Below, in pieces: positions 1 to 11,607 of a stretch of 64,000 bases of DNA. The notes under the pieces are model-generated. The model made no database searches. It was not told the DNA's origin and worked only from the letters and a program-made list of their open reading frames with translations. Where the stretch lies: positions 8,400,501 through 8,464,500 of the forward strand of contig CM034112.1 in NCBI GenBank assembly GCA_019914945.1, given 5' to 3'. The stretch comes from Typha latifolia. Taxonomy: Eukaryota > Streptophyta > Magnoliopsida > Poales > Typhaceae. A program made the position numbers and the translations under genes. Position 1 is the first letter of the stretch; the number at the start of each line of letters is the position of its first letter.

Positions 1-726
1 CTTTGTGTAATTTAGTTCCCCGCCTATGAAACAAATTCTTTAAACAAAATCCTATGCATATGTCACAATTATGCTGTAACAGAAAACAATGAGAAAATGG
101 CAAGAAAATATAGAATAAAAAAAGTAGGTTGTGGAAGAGAACTTTCGAAAGGACAGTTAGAGTGAACTTCACCATTTCTTGCTCTCGTCCTAGACCTCTA
201 CCAGGTTTCAAACCCTGTTGAAGCATTTCCTCTTTTCCTTAATCCAACTTTGGGCATGTCCTTGATTAAACATGCAGAAGAAGATACAACTACTCCTAAA
301 TTTCCGTGAAAATAAATCAGCCTGTAACAGAGGAGCCGGAGAGAGGAAACATTAAGGGTGACAGAAGCTGACTGCGACATTCTTCCTATCAAAGTAATGG
401 CAAATCAAAACTAATATCCGATTACTCAAAATTCAGCAACATTTCGCCATCAATTTTGATGCAGCGATTACATCAGAAGATCGGCCGCAACCAAATATGA
501 TTAAAATTGGATCTTACTTTCTACGAGAAACATCACACCAGAAACAAACCCTCTTACATCGGACACTCTACCATCAAATTTCAAAAGTTTTGCTTCTTTC
601 ATAAGAAAAAAAATTATAACTCGAATTAGTTCTCCAACCCTGAAACTTCTGACGAAAAATCAAGTAAAGAATCACATAATCTCAAGTTACAAATATCGAA
701 GAAAGAGAAAAAAGAGAGAATCCAAC
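1..726 (-). other. Putative intron 2 of the IMP4-like gene
   Basis: This AT-rich stretch lies downstream of the exon 2 splice donor of the IMP4-like gene. I see no coding segment that continues the protein here and no other gene. If the gene is intact, this is part of a long intron. Confidence 0.5.
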
Positions 727-1024
727 CAGCAGTGTGCTCGTCCTCGAGATCGATTTCTTGTCGGAGAGTCGCCTCTTCGTTCCTGAGCTCGGTGGGGATC
801 GGCTTTCCCTCTTGCAACATCGATCAAAGGAGACTCCTTCACGTCAGAATCGAAGCTAGAGAGACTAAAACGATAGGGTTTTGGATGAGAAAAGACAAAG
901 AACAGAGTGTACCTTCGAGGGCTTCGCGAATCTTGCGCTTCTTCTCGTAGTACTCGCGCTCCTTGCCTTCCAAGCTTTTCCGGTAGAGGTACTCCCTCCT
1001 CAGTCGCGTGTTCCGCCGCAACAT
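727..1024 (-). CDS. IMP4: IMP4-like U3 snoRNP protein, exons 1 and 2 (partial, runs off the left edge)
   Basis: IMP4 is a Brix-domain protein of the U3 small nucleolar RNP, needed for 18S rRNA processing in the nucleolus. Exon 1 is 1024-913 and begins at ATG with a basic MLRRNTRLRREYLY start, the recognisable IMP4 N-terminus. A GT donor follows at 912-911. Exon 2 is 810-727, after an AG at 812-811, and encodes a stretch containing GKPIPTELRNEE and an acidic EDEHTA end; a GT donor follows at 726-725. Exon 1 ends in phase 1 and exon 2 restores the reading frame, giving an E-E-G join like other IMP4 proteins. About 65 residues of a protein usually near 290 are present. No further exon is seen in 1-726, so the Brix domain should lie beyond the left edge, unless the gene is truncated. 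Family assignment rests on remembered family sequence. Confidence 0.85.
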
Positions 1025-1130
1025 TGTTCCCTCTCTAATCTACAACAGCGATTCTAGGGAAGAGCTCTCCTTTGTTTTCCCTCGCTCCCGCTCTCACAAT
1101 CCGGTATAAAGAAACCTAGCCGCAACTCGT

Positions 1131-1143
1131 AAAACCCTAAACC
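1131..1143 (-). promoter_or_regulatory. Telo-box in the IMP4-like promoter
   Basis: AAACCCTAA occurs about 110 bp upstream of the ATG of the IMP4-like gene. Telo-boxes are an established promoter element of plant translation and ribosome-biogenesis genes, so its place here fits the gene's role. The match is exact; function is inferred. Confidence 0.55.
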
Positions 1144-1439
1144 TGGGGTTTTCTCAAATACAAGTCCAATCCATATTAAATTATGACCTCGTTTTTATTT
1201 ATTTCTTTTAAAAAGTCCTTATGCCAAATTTCATTTCAAAGTGGATCAATCCATTATTTATAGGATTTTTTCTCTAAATTACAAGACTGGCTAAGTAATG
1301 AACAGTTTGGTTATTTTCTCTTAGAATATTTTGATAGAGATAAAGTAGTAAATTCATCTATGCTACTCTTGTATGATTGGTAAGGTGCCCTAATTAATTT
1401 CGTAGAGTCTCTCTATTGATTGCCTGGACTATTGTTACC
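1141..1439. other. AT-rich spacer without recognised feature
   Basis: Spacer between the IMP4-like promoter and the gypsy element insertion. I see no gene or repeat in it. Confidence 0.5.
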
Positions 1440-1443
1440 AGTC

Positions 1444-2066
1444 TGTCACGGACTAAGTCTTTGCGATAGACAAAGACCGCGCGGCACTCAACTTTCAAGT
1501 AGCAAAGTTAAGTCAGCCGTTCGCTTCACAAGCGATGCACCTGTTTTGGATTGCGACAAAGCAAAGACAAGCAAAATACAATGTATGGCAAACAAGTTTG
1601 CGATTCTCTATTAATTGGAAAAGAAGTTACAAGACATGCCAACGACAAGAATTTAAAGGGGCAGGATAGCCATCGAGGGCAAAATGAACACCATTGAACC
1701 AGCGGCACTTCGGTTGCAAAGCTGGCTCACTTAATGCTTCTCGATAGTTCTCCTATACTACTAAATATGAGCATCCCCAATTCTGCAACCCAGAGGGTTC
1801 AAAGGTCTTGTGGGGCGTTACGTTTTGAAAGTAAGCCCCGTTTGGGTTTTGGCCTATGAGTTTTATAGGCACGTGCGGGGAAAAACCCAAACTAGTGTTG
1901 TGGCGACACTAATATTGCGATCTCAAGGTTGCTTCGCAAGGAGCTCTTGAAGGAAACCAAAAGACACCCAAAAATATACAAAAGACATGGGGTTGGCATC
2001 CCATTTACATACGCAAAAAGCAAAAAATACAATAGGACTGACATTGCGAACAAAACAGTCCTAACA
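1444..2066 (-). repeat. 3' LTR of the gypsy element
   Basis: 623 bp partner of 6195-6817, with the same TG...CA ends. It lies directly after the polypurine tract in element orientation. Confidence 0.95.
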
Positions 2067-2080
2067 GACTCCCCCACTTA
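2067..2080 (-). other. Polypurine tract of the gypsy element
   Basis: A purine-rich run (AAGTGGGGGAG core) lies on the minus strand directly before the 3' LTR, as needed for plus-strand priming. Confidence 0.85.
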
Positions 2081-2136
2081 GACTCTCGGCGTCCTCGTCG
2101 AGGTGATCTTCGGCTGCTACGAAGGGATGTTTGTCT

Positions 2137-5100
2137 TCATCTTGACGTGCTTGCCAAGTTCTTCTTCCGGTAGGCTTGAACTTTGTCTTCTTCATGCCGC
2201 AGAGATTCTTCAAGTTCCCAACTTGCTTCAGACATTGGAAATTTCTTCCATTTGACCAAGTATTCGGTCTCCGTTGCTCCATTGGGTAGAGTTCGCACTC
2301 TGTCCGCTAAGATGGTGTCAACCTGCCTTTCAAGCGATGCCGTTGTGGGGTTTGGCCGGCTTGACACATTGCGAGAAGGGTCTTCGCGATCGGCATGATA
2401 CGGTTTGAGGCAACTCACATGGAAAACCGGATGGATTTTAAGCCAAGCGGGGAGTTGCACTCGGTAGGACACATTGCCTACTTTGTTGATGACAGGAAAG
2501 GGGCCTTCATATTTGCGAGCAAGTCCTTTGTGCACCTTGCGAAAGAACTTGAGCGATGCCGGTTGAAGCTTGACCAGCACCAAATCGCCTTTCTTAAAGT
2601 CTCGCGGCCTTCTATTCTTGTCCGCCCACTTCTTCATCTTTTGTGCTGCCTTCTCAAGATAGGCTTTGGCAATCTCCGCATTCCGATGCCACTCTTTGGC
2701 AATGTGATATGCCGAAGGGCTGCTGCCTGTGTAACCCACCACCAAGGTATGCGGTGTGGAAGGTTGTTGTCCCATGATAACTTCGAAGGGGCTTTTGTTG
2801 GATGCAGAGCTCCGCTGCAAATTGTACGAGAATTGGGCAATGTCAAGTAGCTTGACCCAATCTCGCTGGTTGGCACTAACAAAGTGCCGCAAGTATTGCT
2901 CAAGAAGAGCATTTATTTTCTCCGTTTGGCCATCAGTTTGGGGATGAAGGCTTGTGGAGAAGAAGAGTTTTGACCCCAAGAGTTTGAACAATTCCGTCCA
3001 AAACCGACCCAAGAACCGAGAATCCCTATCACTCACGATATTTTGTGGAACTCCCCAATACTTGGCCACATGCCATAGGAACAAACGAGCTGCTTCATCA
3101 GCGTTGCAATGCAGCGGAGCCGGTATGAAAGTCGCATACTTTGAGAACCGATCCACTACCACCAATACTGAGCCAATGTCCCCGACCTTTGGCAAGCTCG
3201 AAATGAAGTCCAAAGAGACACTTTCCCATGGCCGCTCAGGAACGGGGAGCGGTTCCAACAACCCACAAGGCTTCGTGCGCTCCACCTTGTCTTGTTGGCA
3301 AATGAGACAAGTGCGCACGTACTCTTCGACGTCTTCCCCCATATTTGGCCAATAATATGCTCTTTCCACAAGAGCTAAGGTCCGATGTATGCCCAGATGA
3401 CCTGCCCACAAGGTGTCATAACACTCTTTGAGCAGTTCTCTTCGCAAATTGTTCGCCCGTGGCACGTACACGCGGTTTCCTTTTGTCATGATGAGTCCCT
3501 CCTGGACCCAAAACCGTCGCGTCTTGCCTTCATCTACAAGCTTCTTGAGGGACTCCGCCATCGGATCACTTTGCATCCCCTCGCGAATCTTCTTCAAAAG
3601 CGACGCTTGCACTTGGCTTATACTCTCGTTTGCCACCGCTTTGAGAGTAGCCAATTCTGCCTTGCGGCTTAAGGCGTCCGCAACTTGATTTGTTCGACCT
3701 GGTTTATATTCCAAAACCATGTCGAATTCCGCCAAGAAGTCTTGCCATCTTGCTTGCTTTGGAGAGAGCTTCTTTTGGGTTTGAAAGTAACTCAAGGCCA
3801 CATTGTCGGTCTTCACAACAAAGTGCGACCCAAGGAGATAATGCCTCCAAACACGAAGGCAATGTACGACCGCCGTCATCTCCTTTTCATGCACCGTATA
3901 CCTCCGCTCCGTATCATTCAACTTGCGACTTTCATAGGCAACCGGATGTCCTTCTTGCATAAGAACTCCTCCGATGGCATAATCCGACGCATCCGTGTGA
4001 ACTTCAAATGGAATGGAGTAGTTCGGCAACTGCAATACGGGTTCCTCCATCACCGCTCTCTTCAAATCAGCAAAGGCCTCTTGACATTTGCTAGACCACT
4101 CCCATGAGCGGTCCTTCTTCAGCAAATCAGTCAGCGGCGCAGCCCTCCGCGAGTAGCTTGCGATGAACCGCCGATAATAGTTGACAAGCCCCAAGAATGA
4201 GCGAAGTTCTGTAACCTTCGAAGGGGCTTGCCAATCATAAATGGCACGAACTTTCTCCTTGTCCATGCGAATGTGTCCTCCGCCAACTTGGTGTCCAAGG
4301 AACATGATTTCCTCTTGTGCAAAATAGCACTTCTCCTTCTTCACAAAGAGGGAGTGTTCCCTTAGCACTTTGAAGATGGCTTTGAGATGTTGGATGTGCT
4401 CTTCCAACGTCTTGCTGTACACCACGATGTCGTCGAGGTAGACCACCACGAACTTGTCAAGATACTCATGGAACAGCTGGTTCATGCGTGTACAGAAGGT
4501 TGCAGGGGCATTCGTCAAACCGAATGGCATCACCAAGAATTCGAATGCGCCATAACGTGTCACACACGTTGTCTTTGCTTCATCGCCTTCCGCAACTCTG
4601 ACTTGCCAATACCCCGACCGCAAGTCTAATTTGGAGAAGTACCGCGCTCCTCCAAGTTGATCAAACAAGTCCGCAATGAGAGGGATTGGGTACTTGTTTT
4701 TGATCGTCACTTTGTTCAAGGCGCGATAGTCTACACATAGTCGTAGACTTCCATCATGCTTCTTTTGAAATAGCACCGGCGCCCCAAACGGTGCCTTTGA
4801 GCTGCGGATCAACCCGCCTTTAAGCAACTCATCAAGTTGCTTCCGAAGTTCCGCCAACTCTGGAGGAGACATGCGATATGGTGTACGGGCTGGAGGCTTT
4901 GCCCCTGGTTCCAACTCGATCTTGTGATCCACCGCTCGCCGAGGAGGCAAGGTCTTTGGCAATTCGGGCGGCATGACATCCCCAAACTCCTTCAAAACCC
5001 TTGCGACCCCAAGAGGAATTGGGCCATTCACCAAAGGATCCGCCTCAAGCTTCAAGGCTGCCAAGAAGGTTTGCTCCCCCTTCTTGACACCCTTCTTCAG

Positions 5101-5532
5101 CTGAAGTGCTGAAAGTTGCTTTGTCTCCTTTGTCGTCGTCTTCGCCACCGGGACGACACAAGGGGACTCATCCCCCATCATGCAAAGAGCATTCAAAAAC
5201 GGCATTGGCACTCCTCTCGCCGTTTGCAGAAATTCCATCCCAAGAATGACTTGGAAGTCATCCAAAGGAACCGCCATGAAGTTGGCCTTGCCCCTCCAAG
5301 ACCCAACCACAACATGTACGTCCTTCGCTTGCCCGGCGATTGGTTGAGACTTCGAATTCACCGCCTTCATTCGACTTGAGTCCTTTGAAAGGAGCAACCC
5401 AAGTCGTTGTGCTTCATGGTCCGCTCTGAAGTTATGAGTGGCACCAGTGTCAACCAACGCCTTCGTCGACTTTCCATTGAGCTCAATGTCGACGAACATT
5501 AGCTCATTTGGCTTTCGGTTCTTTGAAGGCAA
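2137..5532 (-). CDS. pol: pol polyprotein: protease, reverse transcriptase, RNase H, integrase, chromodomain
   Basis: Uninterrupted 1131-codon frame. The aspartic protease motif DTGATHNF is at residues 28-35. Reverse transcriptase carries YLDD near residue 364 (about 4431-4442). RNase H begins around residue 510 with [13 protein letters not shown]. Integrase has a His-His-Cys-Cys zinc site around 715-745 and an Asp-Asp-Glu core (LDF, SDRD, QTEKIN). The last about 60 residues form a chromodomain with a YLVKW core. The first codon of the open frame is TTG, so translation probably depends on readthrough or frameshifting from gag rather than its own start. An intact pol agrees with the young LTR age. 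The chromodomain suggests targeting to marked chromatin, as known for chromoviruses. Confidence 0.95.
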   Translation of the reverse strand: MPSKNRKPNELMFVDIELNGKSTKALVDTGATHNFRADHEAQRLGLLLSKDSSRMKAVNSKSQPIAGQAKDVHVVVGSWRGKANFMAVPLDDFQVILGMEFLQTARGVPMPFLNALCMMGDESPCVVPVAKTTTKETKQLSALQLKKGVKKGEQTFLAALKLEADPLVNGPIPLGVARVLKEFGDVMPPELPKTLPPRRAVDHKIELEPGAKPPARTPYRMSPPELAELRKQLDELLKGGLIRSSKAPFGAPVLFQKKHDGSLRLCVDYRALNKVTIKNKYPIPLIADLFDQLGGARYFSKLDLRSGYWQVRVAEGDEAKTTCVTRYGAFEFLVMPFGLTNAPATFCTRMNQLFHEYLDKFVVVYLDDIVVYSKTLEEHIQHLKAIFKVLREHSLFVKKEKCYFAQEEIMFLGHQVGGGHIRMDKEKVRAIYDWQAPSKVTELRSFLGLVNYYRRFIASYSRRAAPLTDLLKKDRSWEWSSKCQEAFADLKRAVMEEPVLQLPNYSIPFEVHTDASDYAIGGVLMQEGHPVAYESRKLNDTERRYTVHEKEMTAVVHCLRVWRHYLLGSHFVVKTDNVALSYFQTQKKLSPKQARWQDFLAEFDMVLEYKPGRTNQVADALSRKAELATLKAVANESISQVQASLLKKIREGMQSDPMAESLKKLVDEGKTRRFWVQEGLIMTKGNRVYVPRANNLRRELLKECYDTLWAGHLGIHRTLALVERAYYWPNMGEDVEEYVRTCLICQQDKVERTKPCGLLEPLPVPERPWESVSLDFISSLPKVGDIGSVLVVVDRFSKYATFIPAPLHCNADEAARLFLWHVAKYWGVPQNIVSDRDSRFLGRFWTELFKLLGSKLFFSTSLHPQTDGQTEKINALLEQYLRHFVSANQRDWVKLLDIAQFSYNLQRSSASNKSPFEVIMGQQPSTPHTLVVGYTGSSPSAYHIAKEWHRNAEIAKAYLEKAAQKMKKWADKNRRPRDFKKGDLVLVKLQPASLKFFRKVHKGLARKYEGPFPVINKVGNVSYRVQLPAWLKIHPVFHVSCLKPYHADREDPSRNVSSRPNPTTASLERQVDTILADRVRTLPNGATETEYLVKWKKFPMSEASWELEESLRHEEDKVQAYRKKNLASTSR

Positions 5533-6064
5533 AGATTTCCGCTTCTCCCCCCACTTGAGCCTTGAGTGTATTTAGAAGTCGCAATGCCCCCATGCGAGGG
5601 CCCTCCGTCGACTTCTCATCGTCGCTATTCGAACTTTGCTCTTGGGCTTGCACTGCATTGAGCGACTTCTTTTGCGGGCAATTCTTCACAAAATGCGGCC
5701 CTCCGCATAGGAAACACCCCTCCTCGGGACTCTTGTTCGGTTTCGCACCCTTTTGCCAAGATCCCTTCTTCTCGCTTTGCATCACCCCTTTGCCTTTCGG
5801 CCTTTGGGGCTTTGCATTGCTCGTCGAAGGTTTCTTCTTTGGATTTTCAGGGGTTGAATAGTCCGTCAAGCGCTCCGCCGCAGCTTGGGCCGCCGCTAAG
5901 TCAGGAATGTCCCGACGTCGCAACTCTGTTTGTGCCCAAGGCTTCAAGCCTTCCAAGAAGTGGAAAAGCTTGTCCTTCTCCGACATGTCCCGAATGTCCA
6001 GCATAAGCGTCGAGAATTGCTTGACATATTCTCGAATCGACCCCGTCTGTGTGAGATGTCGCAA
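5504..6064 (-). pseudogene. gag: gag fragment (retrotransposon capsid, C-terminal half and zinc knuckle)
   Basis: Open reading of 186 codons matching the second half of a retrotransposon gag: a TGSIREYVKQF helix region, an LEGLKPWAQTEL block, then a basic linker and a short Cys-Cys-His-Cys knuckle (C-x2-C-x3-H-x4-C) near residues 115-130. There is no ATG at the left end of the open frame. Only about 120 bp separate it from the PBS, so most of the usual N-terminal capsid part is missing. A separate short frame starts with ATG nearer the PBS and does not join it in frame. The 3' end overlaps pol by 29 bp, with pol in the +1 frame. The product is probably not functional; the element may rely on gag from relatives. 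Confidence 0.85.
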
Positions 6065-6180
6065 ACTCCGTAATCAGCACCGCTGGTCCTTTACCCAAAT
6101 CTGCTGTATTTGCTGCTTGACTTGTCTCTCCGCCTTGCTTATGGCGCCCCATTTCGCAAGGATGTTGCTCTTGTCGACCC

Positions 6181-6192
6181 GCTCTGATACCA
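6181..6192 (-). other. Primer binding site, initiator Met tRNA type
   Basis: TGGTATCAGAGC on the minus strand, two bases inside the 5' LTR. This is the classic sequence complementary to the 3' end of plant initiator methionine tRNA. Confidence 0.92.
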
Positions 6193-6194
6193 CT

Positions 6195-6817
6195 TGTCAC
6201 GGACTAAGTCTTTGCGATAGACAAAGACCGCGCGGCACTCAACTTTCAAGTAGCAAAGTTAAGTCAGCCGTTCGCTTCACAAGCGATGCACCTGTTTTGG
6301 ATTGCGACAAAGCAAAGACAAGCAAAATACAATGTATGGCAAACAAGTTTGCGATTCTCTATTAATTGGAAAAGAAGTTACAAGACATGCCAACGATAAG
6401 AATTTAAAGGGGCAGGATAGCCATCGAGGGCAAAATGAACACCATTGAACCAGTGGCACTTCGGTTGCGAAGCTGGCTCACTTAATGCTTCTCGATAGTT
6501 CTCCTATACTACTAAGTATGAGCATCTCCAATTCTGCAACCCAGGGGGTTCAAAGGTCTTGTGGGGCGTTACGTTTTGAAAGTAAGCCCCGTTTGGGTTT
6601 TGGCCTATGAGTTTTATAGGCACGTGCGGGGAAAAACCCAAACTAGTGTTGCGGCGACACTAATATTGCGATCCCAAGGTTGCTTCGCAAGGAGCTCTTG
6701 AAGGAAACCAAAAGACACCCAAAAACATACAAAAGACATGGGGTTGGCATCCCATTTACATACTCAAAAAGCGAAAAATACAATAGGACTGACATTGCGA
6801 ACAAAACAGTCCTAACA
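6195..6817 (-). repeat. 5' LTR of the gypsy element
   Basis: 623 bp, identical in length to the partner at 1444-2066, with 11 differences of which 10 are transitions. Read on the minus strand it begins TGTTAGGAC and ends GTGACA. Confidence 0.95.
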
Positions 6818-6959
6818 AGTCGCTAAAAATAATTATATCACCTATTACATCCTTCTTGAGTATCTCTTTGATGTCAGATAGTAAAGACAAGAGTAACACC
6901 TAATGACCATCATCACACTAATCTAGGTATTTATATATATAGACTTTGGTATTATGCAA

Positions 6960-7735
6960 TATAATTGTAATAAAAATTCTAATGCCACCACCAACTCCTT
7001 TTTTTTTTCCCATGTTGCATCAATATAGCAATAAGATTTCATCAACGGGGGGGTTTTCTTCATGTTTCGTTGTGTAACTAAGCAATCTTCAATTTCCAGA
7101 GCTCTGGCAAGTTTGTCTATCTAACTGAGGGCTTTGACTATGGTTGGATCACTCTTTTGAAAGACGAAGTTGCTGCATGTTTTCAAATAATTCACATTAT
7201 TGAAAGCGTAACCAAGCTGCTCTTTGGAAAGATTAGCATTATAGTGCAAGACCTATTCAGCAAGACTACCATGAAAGTCAGTTTGGAATAGTCCTAGATC
7301 ACCAGCAAACCAAACTGCTACGTAATAACCACATTGAAAGATTAAATGCTCAACATTTTTGACTTAGCTATTGTAGAGAGGGTAAGCGTTGTTAATATAT
7401 GGGATCCTTCGACTGAGAGTAGCAAAAACTAGAAGAGTGTCTGCTACACAGCACCAAATAAAAGTTTTTATCGTTGGCATAATGGTAGTGGCCTTTTAGA
7501 TAGTCTTCTATAGTCGTTTTGTATCTTGGCTAGAGGGTGAAGCGCCCTAATCCTCATCCGCTAGGATAATTCTTGCAGACTTAAAGAACTTACCACTCAT
7601 AATGGTTGTCCAGATTATTTTGTCTTGCCTAATCAACGACACGGGGCTGATGAAGATGTTGGAGATGCACCTTGCCACTTTGATTGAAGTGGGTGTTAAT
7701 GAGCTTCATGTTCTAAGAGGTTTCTTGTATGTTTA
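6960..7735 (-). pseudogene. Degenerate LINE or RT-derived fragment: zinc-binding RT domain and RNase H start
   Basis: Read on the minus strand, fragments of a reverse-transcriptase zinc-binding (zf-RVT) domain appear in order: RQDKIIW...SGKFF (about 7655-7590), KTFIWCCVADTL (about 7470), RRIPYINNAYPLYNS, then VKNVEHLIFQCGYY (about 7350). Further on, CYIDATWEKKKGVGGGIR (about 7040-6985) resembles the start of an RVT_3 RNase H domain. Stop codons and frame changes interrupt it, and the zinc cysteines are partly lost. It is an old non-LTR retrotransposon tail (or a gene derived from one), unlike the better-preserved LINE at 27.9-34.0 kb. Confidence 0.6.
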
Positions 7736-7739
7736 GGAG

Positions 7740-9265
7740 ATTAGCTATTCTTTAAATGTTGTAAGAAATGTTGTAGCTATTGAGATCGATACTTAGAACC
7801 CAAGAGTCTTTAGAAATTGACGTCGACTATTCATTCTCAATCATGGATATTATTGCTCTTCTTAAATAACTCTTAATTCTAATGATATAGCTCCACACCT
7901 AGGAGGGTTGAAGTTCTTTTGCTTGCTGTCTAAAGAGAATTCTTTGGATTGTGTATTCTTTGGATTGTGTTTGGCCTTCAATAAGTCGGCACACATGCTT
8001 CCTTCTACCATCAAGAGTCTCCAAGTTAGTTTGAGAATCAAGGTTTAGTCATCTAGTTTGAGTCATCCCCTGTCTCTAATGGTCTATAAAAACTTTTAAT
8101 GCTTAAGGTACAACATTGGCTTTTCTCTAGTGCTTTTCCACCGAAAGTCTCTAATGGATTCTTGTACCAAAAGGTTAGCTACGGAACGATTTCTTTAAGA
8201 TCTGAATTTATTATAGGAATTAGTCCGCATAATCGTGAGAAAATATTCATCAAGATATTCTCCGTAGTCAAAAAGATTACGAAATCGAATGAATTAGATT
8301 CATAACTCCCTGATCTACAATTTTTATATTTACACCCTTCGCAAATTCGAACTGGGACGAAAATACAGAATAACGTGAGTGATGGTGGTGGTGGTGGTGA
8401 TGGGTGGAGTGGATGTTAGGGTTATGGATGGGTATGGAGATGAAAGTGGATGGTGGATGTGATTAAGGGATGTAAACGAAAGGAACGAAGTGGTCGAGAT
8501 CCCAAAGAAGAGGGGTGACTCGATAGACGAGAGAAATTAGAAGTTAGGAGAAAGCTTGCCAATGATAGAGGTGGAAGGATGGTGAAGAGGGAGGAGGGAG
8601 AGAGAGTCTAGAGAGAAGATAGGAGGCAAGAAATCAATAATCCAATATCATTCATGAATTTGGTTGCTATCCACATACTTATAGATGCTAGCTAACAAGT
8701 CCTAATAACAATAAGTAACCATAATTCTAGAGGATTCCCATCAATCGCGTTCAAACGTGCCCGATCGACTGCGTTCGAATGCACTTTTCTAGTCCTCTGT
8801 ATTTGCGAACCTGATGCAGGCGTTCACAAGGGCGTTCGAACGTGACCTCTCTTGTGTTCGAATGCAACTTACAGAAATTTTATTTTAATAAAAATAAATA
8901 ACTAATACAATAAGAAAAAAATCCTAACTCTCATTAAGACGACCAAATATTTGAGCATGGCATTTGGGAAAGGGACACTTAAAATGAAGTATATAGGAAT
9001 GTTATTGAAGACTAATTTTACTAGGACTATTTTTTTTTAATCTTAGGAGCACGAGAGAGTTCCCAAGATACTTCTCCTAACTTTCTAGCAATTTGAATTT
9101 CAAAGTGAAAATTATTTTGGTTTTGCTACTTTGCTCAACCTGGTTACTTAAGAAGATGATACTTTTTTTATAGTTGAAAGAGGATATTGACTCGCATGAT
9201 GAAAATGTAGAAATAGAAGGGGGCTTAATCCTAATAGATGGTTCGAAAAAAGCCTTCCACAGATC
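7740..9265. other. Non-coding stretch with a GGT/GGA-rich patch and TTCGAA-type motifs
   Basis: No gene recognised. A GGTGG-rich and later purine-rich patch spans about 8345-8630. About 8735-8880 carries spaced GTTCGAA/GTTCAAA motifs like those inside the copia-type LTRs at 19.4-21.6 and 58.9 kb, so this may be an LTR remnant. Confidence 0.4.
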
Positions 9266-9981
9266 CATTAACATTTATAGCCGTGCTTGTTGTACTCGAT
9301 ATCATGTATTGATCTTAGAATCTAATATAATATATGCATGTCTTGATATCACAATTATTAATCTTAACTTTGAATGTCATCCACTATATTAAACCATAGT
9401 ATTCGGTCCAAACCTGATACCTATTTTGCTATAATATTTCAGTAATAATTATACTCTATTATATGCTAATGGTATATCAATCATAATTGTATCCTGTTAT
9501 TTTTAAAAGTACAACCATTAGCCATAACTATGCTCTGCTATACAAGAGTATGTCCAGTATCAATCTAGACTAGGTAGCCCTTTCGTAATTACTTCATTTT
9601 TTATGATTTCATAATTTTCTTTTAAATGATAGATCATATGTATTATCTAATACTGCGATAGATCATACAACTTAAGAATTTAAGTAATATAAAGAAGTCA
9701 AAAAAAAAAAACAATGCAGTCATACATTCTCAAATAATATATCCATCATATACATGTTAATACTAGATATCAACTCGATAAATAAAATATGCATAAGATT
9801 TAGCTTTGGTAATATATTAAATAACTAGATTTATAGTTTATATTTAATTCTGATGACATTAATATGTTACTACTATAAATTATATTAACTCATCAGTATC
9901 CTAGCTTTGATAGTTATAAAGTAAGTATATAATGATTATACTATTTTTATATAAAAACATAAAATGCTAATATACATATAA

Positions 9982-10364
9982 GATAATTTTCTTTTCATCC
10001 CTTTGAAGTACCATCATTTTCCACAGTGATCCTCTGAACTCTTTTTAGTATATAATAATATTCTGAACTATTAAAAATATGTCACCTCTCCTCTTCTTTT
10101 AGGTTTCTATTAACTATTTTTATTTATAAGTTATCATGTGATAGTCACATGATAAAGATATAATATATTTATCTCGTATGCACGTGCTAGTCATATCAAC
10201 TCAAAATAAAATTTTATATTGACCAAAATAGAGAGACAATTTGCTTATTTCTTTAATTCTATCCACATTGTTAAAGGTGATGTTATTTTGATAGTCAATG
10301 TGTTTGAAAAAATAGTTCATGGGTCATTGTGGAATAAGATGGCACTTGCTGAAAGAAAATTATC
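9982..10364. mobile_element. MITE with about 50-bp terminal inverted repeats (family A)
   Basis: The left end GATAATTTTCTTTTCATC and the following CATTTTCCACAGTGATCC are mirrored at the right end by GGTCATTGTGGAATAAGATGG and GAAAGAAAATTATC. The interior is AT-rich and non-coding. I see no clear target duplication. Confidence 0.65.
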
Positions 10365-10384
10365 TTTATATATATAGTAAAAAA

Positions 10385-10911
10385 GAATTTTACAAATACA
10401 CATTATACATGACCTATTTTGTGACTTACACCACATTTTTAAAGATTATTAAGTCAACCCTCTCATTTTTTTATAATTTTTATTTAACACCCTAAGTAAA
10501 ATGAATGGTACCAGCAAATAAATATTTTATTTAATATACTAAATAATTTATAAAATATCTAAATTACTCATATTTTCTTCATCCTCTATTCTTTCCCATT
10601 TTCCCTATAATTCTCATCCTCAACATGCTCAAGCCAGATGTTTTAATCCCCAAATCAGAGTTGATCGAGATCGACTCACTCCATCTTCTCCAGCAAACCC
10701 CTAGTTGGAGCAAGAATTGGTAGAAGTTGAGAAGGAAAAGAAGAAGATGGAGCGAGTATTTATTAATTTGAACAACATCAGTTAAGTCAAAAATAATATC
10801 AGGTGTTAAAAAAAATTTTAAAAAAAAAGAGGTGTTAGGTTATAAAATTTTTAAAGATGAAGTATGAATTACAAACTAAGTAAAATATAGGGTGTGATTT
10901 ATAAAATTTCC
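10385..10911. mobile_element. MITE family B, copy 1
   Basis: Terminal inverted repeats of roughly 60 bp: GAATTTTACAAATACACATT at the left is mirrored by GGGTGTGATTTATAAAATTTC at the right. The inner part holds a CATCCTC-rich and purine-rich non-coding section. Related ends occur at 25835-26050 and 49721-50380. Confidence 0.65.
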
Positions 10912-11523
10912 TATATCAAAATATAGGTACATACAACATCTAATTATAAATTAATTATTTTATGATTATACTCTCACTTAACTAATCACTGATTATACAT
11001 AAAATAATCATCATCTAATCATGATCATGTAAATAATAAATTTCAATGTTTAGTATTTCATTTTATACAAAATAGTGTATAATAGTAAGATGATATATAT
11101 AAATAAACATGAAAACAAATATGAATTTGATAATTATTAATAAAACTATATGCATTAATCTAATAACAACAAATAAGCTATAGATATATCTGTATGCAAA
11201 TTTTAATAATTATAAGTAATTAATAATTATACTAATTATGTCTAGTTAAGAATCATGTTAGTGAATATATATTTTTAAAATGCTTTAATAATGTAAAACT
11301 CTAATTTCTATTAACTAAAGAAAATAAATGCAATAAATAAGTATAAGAAAAAAAAATTCCCATTCTCAGTATTGTTGTAGTAAAGGAGGAGAAGGAAGAA
11401 GAAGAAGAAAGATAAGGGAAAGGAAGGAGGAAAAGCTGGGCTGACAGGGAGGGTCTCGATCACTACTGGCTAGCTAGCGGCTACCCTCTCGTTGACGACT
11501 TGGTTCTGACGAACTCGAGCTTG

Positions 11524-11524
<1 letters not shown>

Positions 11525-11603
<79 letters not shown>
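11525..11603. repeat. (GA)n microsatellite
   Basis: About 39 GA units, nearly pure, inside the purine-rich part of the old gypsy LTR copy. Confidence 0.9.

Positions 11604-11607
<4 letters not shown>

Larger units (their letters stand above)
1444..6817 (-). mobile_element. Ty3/gypsy LTR retrotransposon, chromovirus type, 5374 bp
   Basis: Complete LTR-to-LTR element on the minus strand. Two 623-bp LTRs (1444-2066 and 6195-6817) start TG and end CA, and are flanked by the 4-bp repeat AGTC at 1440-1443 and 6818-6821. In element order it holds the PBS (6192-6181), a shortened gag (6064-5504), pol (5532-2137) with protease, RT, RNase H, integrase and chromodomain, and a PPT (2080-2067). The order and the C-terminal chromodomain place it in the chromovirus branch; the clade (Galadriel-, Reina- or CRM-like) is not decided here. 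The LTRs differ at 11 sites by my count (about 1.8%), so insertion is recent, yet gag has lost its N-terminus and is out of frame with pol. Confidence 0.95.

Noticed and set aside
198..392. 64-codon minus-strand frame downstream of IMP4 exon 2
   Set aside because: Does not continue the IMP4 protein and has no splice acceptor in a matching phase that I can support.
2183..6365. Many plus-strand open frames of 60-150 codons
   Set aside because: Antisense shadows of the gypsy gag and pol and of the LTR.
7115..7270. Plus-strand reading that looked like a copia integrase fragment
   Set aside because: The minus strand gives a longer, ordered zinc-binding RT and RNase H match over about 750 bp, so the plus-strand similarity is chance.
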